The position numbers and the translations under genes were made by a program. From an uncultured Mediterranea sp. (GTDB lineage: Bacteria; Bacteroidota; Bacteroidia; Bacteroidales; Bacteroidaceae): DNA of 64,000 nt. The stretch spans positions 1 to 64,000 of the forward strand of contig CALZEQ010000006.1 in the NCBI GenBank assembly GCA_945641355.1, in the 5' to 3' direction. The notes under the pieces were generated by a model, which worked only from the letters and a program-made list of their open reading frames with translations, had not been told where the DNA came from and made no database searches. Shown piece by piece: positions 42,308 to 50,567 of this stretch. How positions within the stretch are numbered: position 1 is the first letter of the stretch; each line of letters begins with the position of its first letter.

Positions 42308-43621
42308 ATGAAAATAGCTATTGTAGGAACAGGATATGTGGGGTTGGTCACCGGCACCTGCTTTGCAGAGATTGGTGTACACGTGACCTGCGTAGATACC
42401 AATCAGGACAAGATAGAGTCGCTGAAAAAAGGTGTCATGCCCATCTATGAACCGGGTCTGGAGGATATGGTGCTTCGCAATATGAAGGCCGGACGGTTGC
42501 GCTTTACCACCTCGCTGGAGGAGTGTCTGGACGATGTGGAAGTGGTGTTCAGTGCGGTGGGTACCCCGCCCGATGAGGATGGCAGTGCCGACCTGAGCTA
42601 TGTGCTGGCAGTAGCACATACCATCGGACGCGCCATGCGCAAGTATGTGCTGGTGGTGACCAAGAGCACTGTGCCCGTAGGGACGGCCAGGAAGGTGCGT
42701 GCCGTCATACAGGAAGAGCTGGACAAACGGGGAGAGCATATCAGCTTCGATGTGGCTTCCAATCCGGAGTTCCTGAAAGAGGGTACGGCCATCCGCGACT
42801 TCATGAGCCCCGACCGCGTCGTGGTGGGCGTGGAGTCCGAACGGGCAGAGAAACTGATGAGCAAACTCTACAAGCCGTTTCTGCTGAATAACTTCCGGGT
42901 CATCTTTATGGATATCCCGTCGGCCGAGATGACCAAGTATGCGGCTAACTCCATGCTGGCTACACGCATCAGCTTCATGAACGATATTGCCAACCTTTGT
43001 GAGTTGGTAGGGGCCGATGTGAATATGGTGCGTAGCGGCATCGGTTCGGATACGCGCATCGGACGCAAGTTCCTCTATCCCGGCATCGGCTATGGAGGCT
43101 CCTGCTTCCCCAAAGATGTGAAGGCGCTCATCAAAACGGCCGAACAGAAGGGCTACAGGATGCGCGTGCTGCAGGCGGTAGAAGAGGTAAACGAACGGCA
43201 GAAAAGCCTGCTCTTCGAAAAGCTGAAAGCTTACTATGGCGGTGAACTGCAGGGGAAAACAATCGCCCTGTGGGGACTGGCCTTCAAGCCTGAAACGGAC
43301 GATATGCGGGAGGCTCCGGCACTGGTGATGATAGACCGACTGCTGGAGGCCGGATGTAAGGTCCGCGCCTATGACCCGATAGCAATGGATGAATGCCAAC
43401 GTCGGGTGGGCGACCGCATCGTGTACGCTACGGATATGTATGATGCCGTATTGGATGCCGATGCCCTGTTGCTGCTGACGGAATGGAAGGAGTTCCGTCT
43501 GCCCTCGTGGGCCGTCATCCGCAAGGCCATGCATCAGCCGCTGGTGCTGGACGGACGCAACATCTACGAGAAGAAGGAGATGGAAGAGCAAGGCTTTGCA
43601 TACGGCTGCATCGGCAAATAG
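42308..43621 (+). CDS. ugd: UDP-glucose 6-dehydrogenase
   Basis: This enzyme makes UDP-glucuronate from UDP-glucose with two NAD+. The 437-aa protein begins with the NAD-binding GTGYVGLVTG, has the central NPEFLKEGTA and the catalytic Cys in GYGGSCFPKD near residue 262, and the C-terminal UDP-binding WGLAFKPETDDMREAP. All catalytic residues are present. UDP-glucuronate and derived UDP-xylose or galacturonate are precursors of acidic polysaccharides, which fits the adjacent export locus. Confidence 0.96.
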   Translation: MKIAIVGTGYVGLVTGTCFAEIGVHVTCVDTNQDKIESLKKGVMPIYEPGLEDMVLRNMKAGRLRFTTSLEECLDDVEVVFSAVGTPPDEDGSADLSYVLAVAHTIGRAMRKYVLVVTKSTVPVGTARKVRAVIQEELDKRGEHISFDVASNPEFLKEGTAIRDFMSPDRVVVGVESERAEKLMSKLYKPFLLNNFRVIFMDIPSAEMTKYAANSMLATRISFMNDIANLCELVGADVNMVRSGIGSDTRIGRKFLYPGIGYGGSCFPKDVKALIKTAEQKGYRMRVLQAVEEVNERQKSLLFEKLKAYYGGELQGKTIALWGLAFKPETDDMREAPALVMIDRLLEAGCKVRAYDPIAMDECQRRVGDRIVYATDMYDAVLDADALLLLTEWKEFRLPSWAVIRKAMHQPLVLDGRNIYEKKEMEEQGFAYGCIGK

Positions 43622-43644
43622 AGAGATGATTAGAAACAAATGCT

Positions 43645-44451
43645 ATGAATAGTGTAAGGAGAATCGGAACAATGGTGCTTCTGGCGGCTGCGCTGACAGC
43701 TTGCGGAGGCAAGTCGCAGACAGAGGTTGAGGTGAAGGAAGACCTGACGGCCAAACAATTGTTGCAAGGCATCTGGCTGGACGACGATACGGAACTGCCG
43801 CTGCTGCGTGTGGAGGGAGACTCCATTTACTATGCCGATCCTCAGAATATGCATGCCGCTTTCCGTGTGGTACACGATTCAATTTATGTAATCGGCAACA
43901 CGACGGCTGCCTATAAGATAGACCGGCAGACGGAGTACAGCTTCTGGTTTCATTCGTTGGACGATGAGATTGTGAAACTGCATAAGTCGGAGAATGTAGA
44001 AGATGCACTGGCATTCGCCGCCCGTGAGGTGGAGGTGATACCGACGGTGCAGGAGGTGATACAGAAGGACAGCGTCGTGATGTTCCAAGGGACGCGCTAT
44101 CGCGGCTATGTCTACATCAATCCCTCGCAGATGAAAGTGGTGAAGACATCGCTCAATGAAAACGGCATCAGCGTGGACAATGTATATTACGATAACGTGA
44201 TTCACATCTGTGTGTACGAGGGGGCCAAGCTGCTCTATGGCAAAGACATCACCAAAAAAGAGTTTGCTTCCATCTTCTCCGATGACTTTCTGGGCCAGAC
44301 CATCCTGACCGATATGGAATTCATGGGGGTAGACGGTGAGGGATATCACTATCAGGCTACCCTCTGTGTCCCCGAAAGCCCTGTATGCAATCTGGTAAAT
44401 GTGACCATCAGCTACGATAATCAGCTGACCTTTCAGTTAAAAGAAGAGTAA
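43645..44451 (+). CDS. DUF4738 lipoprotein
   Basis: The 268-aa protein has a lipoprotein signal (MVLLAAALTAC) and matches the Bacteroides DUF4738 family by its layout: a short acidic N-terminal part with GIWLDDDTELPLLRVEGDSIYY, an about 45-residue lipocalin-like strand set, and then a soluble beta-rich C-terminal half (YRGYVYINPSQMKVVKTSLNEN). Function unknown. It follows ugd by 23 bp and ends only 8 bp from the convergent helicase gene with no clear terminator. Confidence 0.75.
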   Translation: MNSVRRIGTMVLLAAALTACGGKSQTEVEVKEDLTAKQLLQGIWLDDDTELPLLRVEGDSIYYADPQNMHAAFRVVHDSIYVIGNTTAAYKIDRQTEYSFWFHSLDDEIVKLHKSENVEDALAFAAREVEVIPTVQEVIQKDSVVMFQGTRYRGYVYINPSQMKVVKTSLNENGISVDNVYYDNVIHICVYEGAKLLYGKDITKKEFASIFSDDFLGQTILTDMEFMGVDGEGYHYQATLCVPESPVCNLVNVTISYDNQLTFQLKEE

Positions 44452-44459
44452 GGAAACGA

Positions 44460-45695
44460 TTATTTCCTCCGCTTGCCGCTCCGCGCAGCTCCTCCACCTC
44501 CTTTGCCGCCCCGCTTCCTGCGGTTGTCCTCCCTGCTCTTGCGAGGGGTGTATGCGGGGGCTTCTCCCAGTTCGGCAGGTACGGGAATCTTGTAGATATC
44601 CCGTTCGATGAAGTCCTCAATGGCCTTGAAGCTGCCTTGCTCTTTTTCGCTTACAAAAGTGAGGCCCACACCGTCGTTGTTGGCACGTGCCGTTCGTCCG
44701 ATGCGGTGTACATAGTCTTCGCAGTCGCGCGGCACGTCGTAGTTGATGACCAGCCGGATGTCGTCGATGTCGATACCTCGGGCGACGATGTCAGTAGCCA
44801 CCAGTATGTTGATGTGTCCAGCCTTGAAGGCATACATCACCTCTTCGCGCTGTGCCTGTTCCAGGTCGGAGTGCATTTCGCCTACGTTCAGCTTCATCTG
44901 CTTCAATGCTTTGGTCACCTCTTTCACTTTCAGCTTGGAGGAGGCGAAGATGATGACCCGTTCGGGTGTCTGGTCGGCAAAGAGGCTGCGTATGATGCCC
45001 AGTTTCTGATGTTCGTAGCAGATGTAGGCCGCTTGGATGATTTTGTCGGCAGGCTTGGAGACGGCCAGCTTGACCTCTACCGGGTCAATCAGGATGTTCT
45101 GTGCCAGTTGCTGTATCTTGGCAGGCATAGTGGCAGAGAACATGATGGTCTGACGCTCCTTGGGTAGGTACTTCACAATCTGCATGATATCGTCGTAGAA
45201 GCCCATGTCGAGCATACGGTCGGCTTCGTCCAGAATAAAATAGGAGACACGTGACAGGTCTACATAACCCAGACTGAGGTGGGCAATCAGGCGTCCCGGT
45301 GTAGCAATCACCACATCGGCTCCCAGCGTCAGCCCCTTCTTCTGTTGCTCGAACAGGATGCCGTCGTTGCCACCATAGACAGCTACGCTGCTCACAGGCA
45401 TGAAGTAGGAGAATCCCTCCATCTGCTGGTCAATCTGCTGGGCCAGTTCGCGTGTAGGAGCCATGACGATGCAGTTGATGGCATCTTCGGGGTGGCCTCC
45501 TTCGGAGAGCTGGTTCAGGATGGGGAGCAGGTAGGCTGCAGTCTTGCCGGTACCAGTCTGGGCTACGGCAATCAAGTCACGTCCTTCCAGTATCACTGGG
45601 ATGGATTTCTCTTGTATGGGGGTGCACTCTTCAAAGCGCATTGCATCCAGTGCATCCAGCACTTGGTCGTTCAATGGGAGTTCAGAAAACTTCAT
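44460..45695 (-). CDS. DEAD-box RNA helicase (RhlE-like)
   Basis: The 411-aa protein unwinds RNA, usually in ribosome assembly, mRNA turnover or cold adaptation. Conserved motifs are complete: the Q-motif with FEECTPIQ, Walker A AQTGTGKT (about 47-54), PTRELAQQ, TPGR, DEAD in LDEADRML, SAT in MFSATMP, and motif VI HRIGRTAR. The C-terminal tail of about 30 residues is very basic and Gly/Arg-rich (EDNRRKRGGKGGGG), typical for RNA binding. It has its own promoter (TAACTTTG, 45739-45746 on the minus strand). Confidence 0.95.
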   Translation of the reverse strand: MKFSELPLNDQVLDALDAMRFEECTPIQEKSIPVILEGRDLIAVAQTGTGKTAAYLLPILNQLSEGGHPEDAINCIVMAPTRELAQQIDQQMEGFSYFMPVSSVAVYGGNDGILFEQQKKGLTLGADVVIATPGRLIAHLSLGYVDLSRVSYFILDEADRMLDMGFYDDIMQIVKYLPKERQTIMFSATMPAKIQQLAQNILIDPVEVKLAVSKPADKIIQAAYICYEHQKLGIIRSLFADQTPERVIIFASSKLKVKEVTKALKQMKLNVGEMHSDLEQAQREEVMYAFKAGHINILVATDIVARGIDIDDIRLVINYDVPRDCEDYVHRIGRTARANNDGVGLTFVSEKEQGSFKAIEDFIERDIYKIPVPAELGEAPAYTPRKSREDNRRKRGGKGGGGAARSGKRRK

Positions 45696-45738
45696 GTCTG
45701 TTACTAATAGTCAAAAACGGCTTCATCTATTTGGGGTG

Positions 45739-45746
45739 CAAAGTTA
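45739..45746 (-). promoter_or_regulatory. -7 box of the DEAD-box helicase gene
   Basis: TAACTTTG on the minus strand, 44 bp before the helicase ATG. No clear -33 element. Confidence 0.6.
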
Positions 45747-45765
45747 CGTGATATTTTTCAGATTT

Positions 45766-45886
45766 TCATAAGGAAGAGGCCATAAAAACGGAGCAAGGCA
45801 GCTATAAAGTTGCATCGGGCTAAAAACGAAGAAGCCCCTTAGGCTACAGACGCAAATGCCTCTGCGAACCTAAGGGGCTCTTTTTT
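45766..45886 (+). ncRNA. candidate small RNA
   Basis: A plus-strand promoter-like pair TTTG (45730-45733) and TATTTTTC (45752-45759, spacer 18) is followed about 75 bp later by a strong terminator: AGCCCCTTAGG (45833-45843) with CCTAAGGGGCT (45869-45879), inner CAGA/TCTG pairing, and T6. No plus-strand gene lies between, so the terminator would end a noncoding transcript of about 120 nt. The alternative is a bidirectional terminator of the thioredoxin-fold gene. Confidence 0.45.
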
Positions 45887-45975
45887 GTTGTATTCGTTTT
45901 CCTCTTTTTGTCCTCTTTCCTCTTGGCGATACGTTAGGGGGAGTAGGTCAATCTCCGGCAAACCGGCACCTGCTC

Positions 45976-46476
45976 TTAGCGTACGTAAGCGGAAAGCTCT
46001 GAAGCAGAGATGTTTTTGGCAATAATCACACCATCATCATCCAGTAAATAGTTTGTGAATCCACGGCCCAGACGATATTTCTTGAACAGGCCGGAAGATT
46101 CGCCCGCTGTCTCAACGAAACAGGTAGGGGTTACTATTTGGTCCATACGAACGGTCTCTTCGAAGATGGAAGGGTATTCATCAAACGATACGGAGACCAT
46201 TTCAACATCAAGACCGGCGGAACGGAGCGCATTGCTGAGACTTGCGTTCAGCATCCGGGAGTGCGCGTCGTAGCTGGCCCAAAAGCTGAGCAACACGTAG
46301 CGGCCTTTCAAGTCGGAAAGGTCATGTACGGGCTGACCGGCCGATGACATAGTTTGGATGCAAAAATCCGGGGCTATGTCGCCCACATTCAAACCTCCGG
46401 TGGGTTTGTCTTTTTCAACAAAAGAAGTCAAGGAACTAATCAATAATACAACAAAAATCCATTTTACATACTTCAT
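45976..46476 (-). CDS. exported thioredoxin-fold protein without a CXXC motif
   Basis: The 166-aa protein has a signal anchor (MKYVKWIFVVLLISSLTSF) and a TlpA/ResA-like fold (GDIAPDFCIQT, LKGRYVLLSFWASYDAHSRM). The active-site position that normally reads WAxWCxPC is WASYDAHS, so both catalytic cysteines are missing; remaining Cys residues are in DFC and TPTC. It therefore probably does not reduce or oxidise disulfides. It could be a chaperone-like or binding protein. The leader of about 140 nt is long and contains a small hairpin (46501-46539). Confidence 0.72.
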   Translation of the reverse strand: MKYVKWIFVVLLISSLTSFVEKDKPTGGLNVGDIAPDFCIQTMSSAGQPVHDLSDLKGRYVLLSFWASYDAHSRMLNASLSNALRSAGLDVEMVSVSFDEYPSIFEETVRMDQIVTPTCFVETAGESSGLFKKYRLGRGFTNYLLDDDGVIIAKNISASELSAYVR

Positions 46477-46619
46477 GTAACGTGATTTTAGTTAGTACTC
46501 CTTCGGGCCTGTCCTCTTGGCAGTGATTTCTTCCCGAAAGTTTGTCTGTAAAGGCCGGGCAGCATACAAATGGTTTCAAATCCGTTGACTACCAAAGCCT
46601 TCCCTTTTGAAATCGGCTG

Positions 46620-46652
46620 CAAAGGTACGTATTTCTCAAAATATATTCCAAA
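46620..46652 (-). promoter_or_regulatory. promoter of the thioredoxin-fold gene
   Basis: TACCTTTG (minus, 46620-46627) and TTTG (46649-46652) with a 21-bp spacer. The transcript would have a leader of about 135 nt. Confidence 0.72.
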
Positions 46653-46789
46653 TAAACAAGCAATTTTGTTTCTTTTTTACCCTTGAATTTTATGTTATTT
46701 AGCATATTTGCGCGATTTCTGACCGCTTTGCGCACGGAAATATCCATGAAATAACAGCCTAAATACGGCCTTGGTAAACTGATTTTATC

Positions 46790-46797
46790 TACCTTTG
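46790..46797 (+). promoter_or_regulatory. -7 box of serB
   Basis: TACCTTTG 30 bp before the serB ATG. A TTG start at 46795 lies inside this box and is rejected. Confidence 0.65.
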
Positions 46798-46827
46798 CAC
46801 CTCGATAATTATATAAAAAGACAATTA

Positions 46828-48060
46828 ATGAAAGAAACCATGGATACGGAACTGATATTGATTCGCATTACAGGAGAGGACCGGCCGGGGCTGACAGCTT
46901 CGGTGACGGAAATATTGGCTAAATATGATGCTACCATTCTGGACATCGGACAGGCTGACATCCACAACACGCTGTCGCTGGGCATCTTGTGCAAGACGGA
47001 GGAGAGCCATTCCGGCTTTATTATGAAGGAGTTGCTGTTCAAGGCATCGTCACTGGGCGTTTCTGTGCGCTTCTATCCCATCACGGCTAAGGAGTACGAA
47101 GATTGGGTGAGCATGCAGGGCAAGAACCGCTATATCTTGACACTGCTGGGACGTAAACTGTCGGCCTTGCAGATTTCGGCAGTCACCCGCATCTTGGCGG
47201 AGCAGGGAATGAATATCGATGCCATCAAGCGTCTGACGGGACGCATCCCGCTGGACGAGTGCGAATCGCGTACACGTGCCTGTATTGAGTTCTCGGTGCG
47301 TGGAACGCCGAAAGACAGGATAGCCATGCAGGAGCAGCTGATGAAGCTGGCTTCTGAACTGGAGATGGACTTTTCATTCCAATTAGACAATATGTACCGA
47401 CGGATGCGCCGCCTTATCTGTTTCGATATGGACTCTACACTCATTGAGACTGAGGTGATAGACGAACTGGCCATACGGGCCGGTGTAGGCGACCAAGTGA
47501 AGGCCATCACCGAACGGGCCATGCGGGGCGAGATTGATTTTATAGAGAGCTTCCGCGAGCGGGTGGCCTTGCTCAAGGGGCTGGATGAAGGAGTAATGCA
47601 GGAGATTGCCGAGAACCTGCCCATTACCGAGGGGGTAGACCGGCTGATGTATGTATTGAAGAAGTATGGGTACAAGATTGCCATTCTGTCGGGTGGATTT
47701 ACCTACTTCGGACAGTATCTGCAAAAGAAATATGGCATTGACTACGTGTATGCTAACGAGCTGGAGATAGTAGACGGCAAACTGACGGGCCGCTATCTGG
47801 GAGACGTGGTGGATGGCAAGCGTAAGGCCGAACTGCTGCGGCTGATAGCCCAGGTAGAGAAGGTGGATATTGCACAGACCATTGCGGTGGGCGACGGGGC
47901 CAATGACCTGCCGATGTTGGGGATAGCCGGTCTGGGCATTGCCTTCCACGCCAAGCCGAAGGTGGTGGCCAATGCCAAACAGTCCATCAATACCATTGGA
48001 CTGGATGGGGTGCTTTATTTCCTCGGATTCAAGGATTCCTATATTGACTTACCTAAATAA
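46828..48060 (+). CDS. serB: phosphoserine phosphatase with ACT domains
   Basis: This enzyme dephosphorylates phosphoserine in the last step of serine synthesis. The 410-aa protein has two N-terminal ACT-type domains (about 7-80 and 95-175, ITGEDRPGLTASVTEIL), which likely sense an amino acid, and the HAD phosphatase domain from residue 190: nucleophile Asp in CFDMDSTLIE near 197, SGGFTYFG, and GDGANDLPML. The ATG at 46828 is used; a second ATG lies at 46840. Its 3' end overlaps the convergent tenI gene by 8 bp. Confidence 0.94.
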   Translation: MKETMDTELILIRITGEDRPGLTASVTEILAKYDATILDIGQADIHNTLSLGILCKTEESHSGFIMKELLFKASSLGVSVRFYPITAKEYEDWVSMQGKNRYILTLLGRKLSALQISAVTRILAEQGMNIDAIKRLTGRIPLDECESRTRACIEFSVRGTPKDRIAMQEQLMKLASELEMDFSFQLDNMYRRMRRLICFDMDSTLIETEVIDELAIRAGVGDQVKAITERAMRGEIDFIESFRERVALLKGLDEGVMQEIAENLPITEGVDRLMYVLKKYGYKIAILSGGFTYFGQYLQKKYGIDYVYANELEIVDGKLTGRYLGDVVDGKRKAELLRLIAQVEKVDIAQTIAVGDGANDLPMLGIAGLGIAFHAKPKVVANAKQSINTIGLDGVLYFLGFKDSYIDLPK

Positions 48061-48643
48061 GTGTCAGCTGCCTGCAGTGCAGGAAGTGGGAGAGGAAACG
48101 GTCGGCAGGTTGCTGCCAGATGTCTCCCAATAGGGCAGCACCGCCAAATCCCCACTTCTGCACTTGGGACAACCGTTCGCTGCTGATGCCTCCCAGTGCC
48201 ACTACTTTCTCGTCGATGAGGCCTCGGTCGCGTGCCTCTTCCAGTGCTTCGGGTGAGTAGGCCGATGCGTATCCCGTCTTGGAGATGCTGTCGAAGATGG
48301 GACTGAGGAAGAGGTAGTGGCACGTTGCCTTACGACGAACCAGCTCTTTGATGGAATGACACGAACAGCTGATGCTGCCACGATAGCCTGCAGGTGCTAC
48401 GGGATGGCGGCTGTTCAGATGCACCCCTTTCAATCCGAAGCGTTCGGCCAGTGGAAAATGGTCGTGCGTCACGATGCGTCCGTAGTACGTTGGGGGTATC
48501 TGGCGGAGCAGGCCGTCGAGTTCGGCCTCGCTGGCTTGTGGCTTGCGCAGATGCAGTGTGTCCAGTCCGGCTTCCAGCAGGGCGGTGATGGCGGAGGCTT
48601 CTCCGTCAAACAGCCGAGGGGTGGTGATGACAATCAGTCTCAT
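48053..48643 (-). CDS. thiamine phosphate synthase-like protein (TenI type)
   Basis: The 196-aa TIM-barrel protein belongs to the ThiE/TenI family. It has LHLRKP, a His in THDHFPLAERFGLKGVHLNSRH, SCSCHSIKEL where ThiE has the S-x-H pattern, FLSPIFDSISKTGY for the phosphate loop and VALGGI. Compared with the ThiE at 53.8 kb, the active site is less canonical, and TenI proteins aid thiazole aromatisation instead of coupling. It is the last gene of the thiamine operon, 10 bp after thiF. ThiE activity cannot be excluded. Confidence 0.78.
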   Translation of the reverse strand: MRLIVITTPRLFDGEASAITALLEAGLDTLHLRKPQASEAELDGLLRQIPPTYYGRIVTHDHFPLAERFGLKGVHLNSRHPVAPAGYRGSISCSCHSIKELVRRKATCHYLFLSPIFDSISKTGYASAYSPEALEEARDRGLIDEKVVALGGISSERLSQVQKWGFGGAALLGDIWQQPADRFLSHFLHCRQLTLI

Positions 48644-48653
48644 GGTGCAGGGA

Positions 48654-49343
48654 TTAGAGGGATAACAGGTAGGATTGCATGGTGCGCAGGTCGATGGTCC
48701 ACAGCTTGCCGACCAGCGGTTCGCCGTAGCCGACCAGCAGTTTCAAGGTCTCGTTGGCCTGTACGCTTCCTACGATGGCGGGTGTGACACCCACCACGGA
48801 ATTGTCAGGCCGGGGCATGGAGAGCATGGACTCTTCATCGGGATAGAGGTCCCGATAGCATTTGCCTCCGGGGATGAAGACAGCTACCTGTCCCTCGTAG
48901 CCGCCGATGGCCCCATAGACGTAGGGCTTCTGCAAGGCGGCGCAGGTGTCGTTCAGCAGGTAGCGTGTACCGAAGTTGTCACAAGCATCCACCACCACGT
49001 CATAGTGTCGGATAATGTCGGCTGCATTGTCGGCTGTCAGTCGGCAGGGATAGGTTTCAATTCGCACCTCGCTGTTCAGTGCCTGTAGCCGGCGGGCGGC
49101 ACAGGCTACTTTCGGCTCACCTATTTCTCCCTCTGTATAGAGCACTTGACGCTGCAGGTTGCTGAGGCTCACGGTGTCAGCATCTACCAGCCCCAGTGTG
49201 CCCACACCGGCACCGGCCAGATAGAGGGCGACAGGCGACCCGAGGCCTCCCACGCCCACTATCAGCACATGCGACCGGCGCAGCCGTGCTTGTCCTTCGT
49301 CTCCCCATTGGGGCAAGCGCATTTGTCTGTCGTATCTCTCCAT
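48654..49343 (-). CDS. thiF: ThiF/MoeB-family adenylyltransferase
   Basis: This E1-like enzyme adenylates the C-terminal Gly of ThiS to allow sulfur transfer. The 229-aa protein has the nucleotide-binding GVGGLGSP (30-37), DADTVSLSNLQRQVLYTE, DACDNFGTRYLLND and GSVQANE. The usual zinc-binding CxxC pairs are missing: the first site reads KCYRDLYP and the second lacks cysteines, so no zinc site is expected. Thiamine-operon context (2 bp after thiH) makes ThiS the likely substrate. Confidence 0.88.
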   Translation of the reverse strand: MERYDRQMRLPQWGDEGQARLRRSHVLIVGVGGLGSPVALYLAGAGVGTLGLVDADTVSLSNLQRQVLYTEGEIGEPKVACAARRLQALNSEVRIETYPCRLTADNAADIIRHYDVVVDACDNFGTRYLLNDTCAALQKPYVYGAIGGYEGQVAVFIPGGKCYRDLYPDEESMLSMPRPDNSVVGVTPAIVGSVQANETLKLLVGYGEPLVGKLWTIDLRTMQSYLLSL

Positions 49344-49345
49344 AT

Positions 49346-50479
49346 TCAGGCCTTGGCTTTCAGGTCAAACGAGGCGTCCCAGTCCTTCCAGACCGGTTCG
49401 CGTCCGATACGTTTCAACGCCGCATTGACCTCTACAGCCGTACGCTCGTCACTGACGTGGAACTGCTCCAGCGTCTGCGGGTAACTGTAGTAGCCGCCCG
49501 GCTCGGTCTTGCTCTCTGCGCTCATGGTAGTTACGCCCAGTGTAGCCATGTGGTCGCGTATGTGGGCCGGCTCGCGTGTAGAGTAGGAGATGTCCACATC
49601 GTGGTCGAAGATGCGCATGGCGAAGGTGACCTGTGCCAGTTCGCGGTCGCTCATCACCACGTTCGGTTGGAAGCCGCCGTTCTCCGACGGACGCATCCGG
49701 GGGAAGTTGACGCTGTACTTGGTACGCCAGTAGTGCTTTTGCAGGTAGCGCAGGTGATAAGCCATCATGGTGATGTCTGTGCGCCACTCCTTTTCCAGTC
49801 CGATGAGTACTCCCATGCCGATGGAGTGTACGCCGGCCTGTCCCATGCGGTCGAAGCCGTTGAGGCGCCACTCGAACTTCGACTTCATGCCGCGCGGATG
49901 GTAGATGTTGTAGTGCGCCTTGTTGTAGGTTTCTTGGAAACAGATGACTCCGTTCATGCCGTGCTCGGTCAGTTCCTTATACTCCTCGGCTTTCAGCGGC
50001 ATTACTTCAATCTTCAGGTTGCTGAAGTAGGGCTTGGCCAGGTCGAGTGCACGGGCCAGGTAGGGAACGCCTGCCTTGGCGGGATTCTCGCCCGTCACCA
50101 ACAGCAGATTCTCGAAGGGTGCCAGCTTCTTGATGGCTTTGTATTCGTTTACAATTTCCTCTTCGGTCAGGATGGTGCGTGCCATGGGGTTGCTGATGTG
50201 GAATCCGCAATAGACGCACGAGTTGGTGCACGAGTTGGTGAGGTAGAGCGGGATGAACATCGAGATGGTTCGTCCGAATCGTTCCTCGGTATATTTGCGG
50301 CTCAGTCGCGCCATCGTCTCCAGATAAGGCGTGGCGGCGGGCGAAATCAGGGCCATGAAGTCCTCTACGTCGCAATGTTCTTTCGTCAGTGCGCGACGTA
50401 CGTCCGCATCCGTTTTCGCTGCGATGCGGGCGGTGGTGTCGTCCCAGGATATTTTTTCTAATTCTTCTGAAAAATACAT
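49346..50479 (-). CDS. thiH: 2-iminoacetate synthase
   Basis: This radical SAM enzyme cleaves tyrosine to 2-iminoacetate (dehydroglycine) for thiazole formation, working with ThiG. The 377-aa protein has the cluster-binding Cys84, Cys88 and Cys91 in CTNSCVYCGF, the TGENP and YNKAHY segments, and a GxGVLIGLE near residue 225. The anaerobic tyrosine route fits Bacteroides rather than the ThiO oxidase. The transposase gene lies upstream, between thiC and thiH. Confidence 0.95.
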   Translation of the reverse strand: MYFSEELEKISWDDTTARIAAKTDADVRRALTKEHCDVEDFMALISPAATPYLETMARLSRKYTEERFGRTISMFIPLYLTNSCTNSCVYCGFHISNPMARTILTEEEIVNEYKAIKKLAPFENLLLVTGENPAKAGVPYLARALDLAKPYFSNLKIEVMPLKAEEYKELTEHGMNGVICFQETYNKAHYNIYHPRGMKSKFEWRLNGFDRMGQAGVHSIGMGVLIGLEKEWRTDITMMAYHLRYLQKHYWRTKYSVNFPRMRPSENGGFQPNVVMSDRELAQVTFAMRIFDHDVDISYSTREPAHIRDHMATLGVTTMSAESKTEPGGYYSYPQTLEQFHVSDERTAVEVNAALKRIGREPVWKDWDASFDLKAKA

Positions 50480-50522
50480 ATTTTAATTATATCATTGATA
50501 ATTCGTTGTTTATATGATTCCT

Positions 50523-50548
50523 GTAGGGGCGGACCTATGTGTCCGCCC
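50523..50548. repeat. REP-like palindrome upstream of thiH
   Basis: GTAG followed by GGGCGGA and TCCGCCC arms around CCTATGTG. It lies 20 bp after the transposase stop, so read in the operon direction it is in the transposase-thiH spacer. An inverted copy sits inside the transposase gene. Confidence 0.9.
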
Positions 50549-50567
50549 TGAACGCATAAACTATTGT

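Noticed and set aside
46501-46539. Riboswitch in the leader of the thioredoxin-fold gene
   Set aside because: Only a short hairpin is visible; no aptamer consensus I know could be matched.
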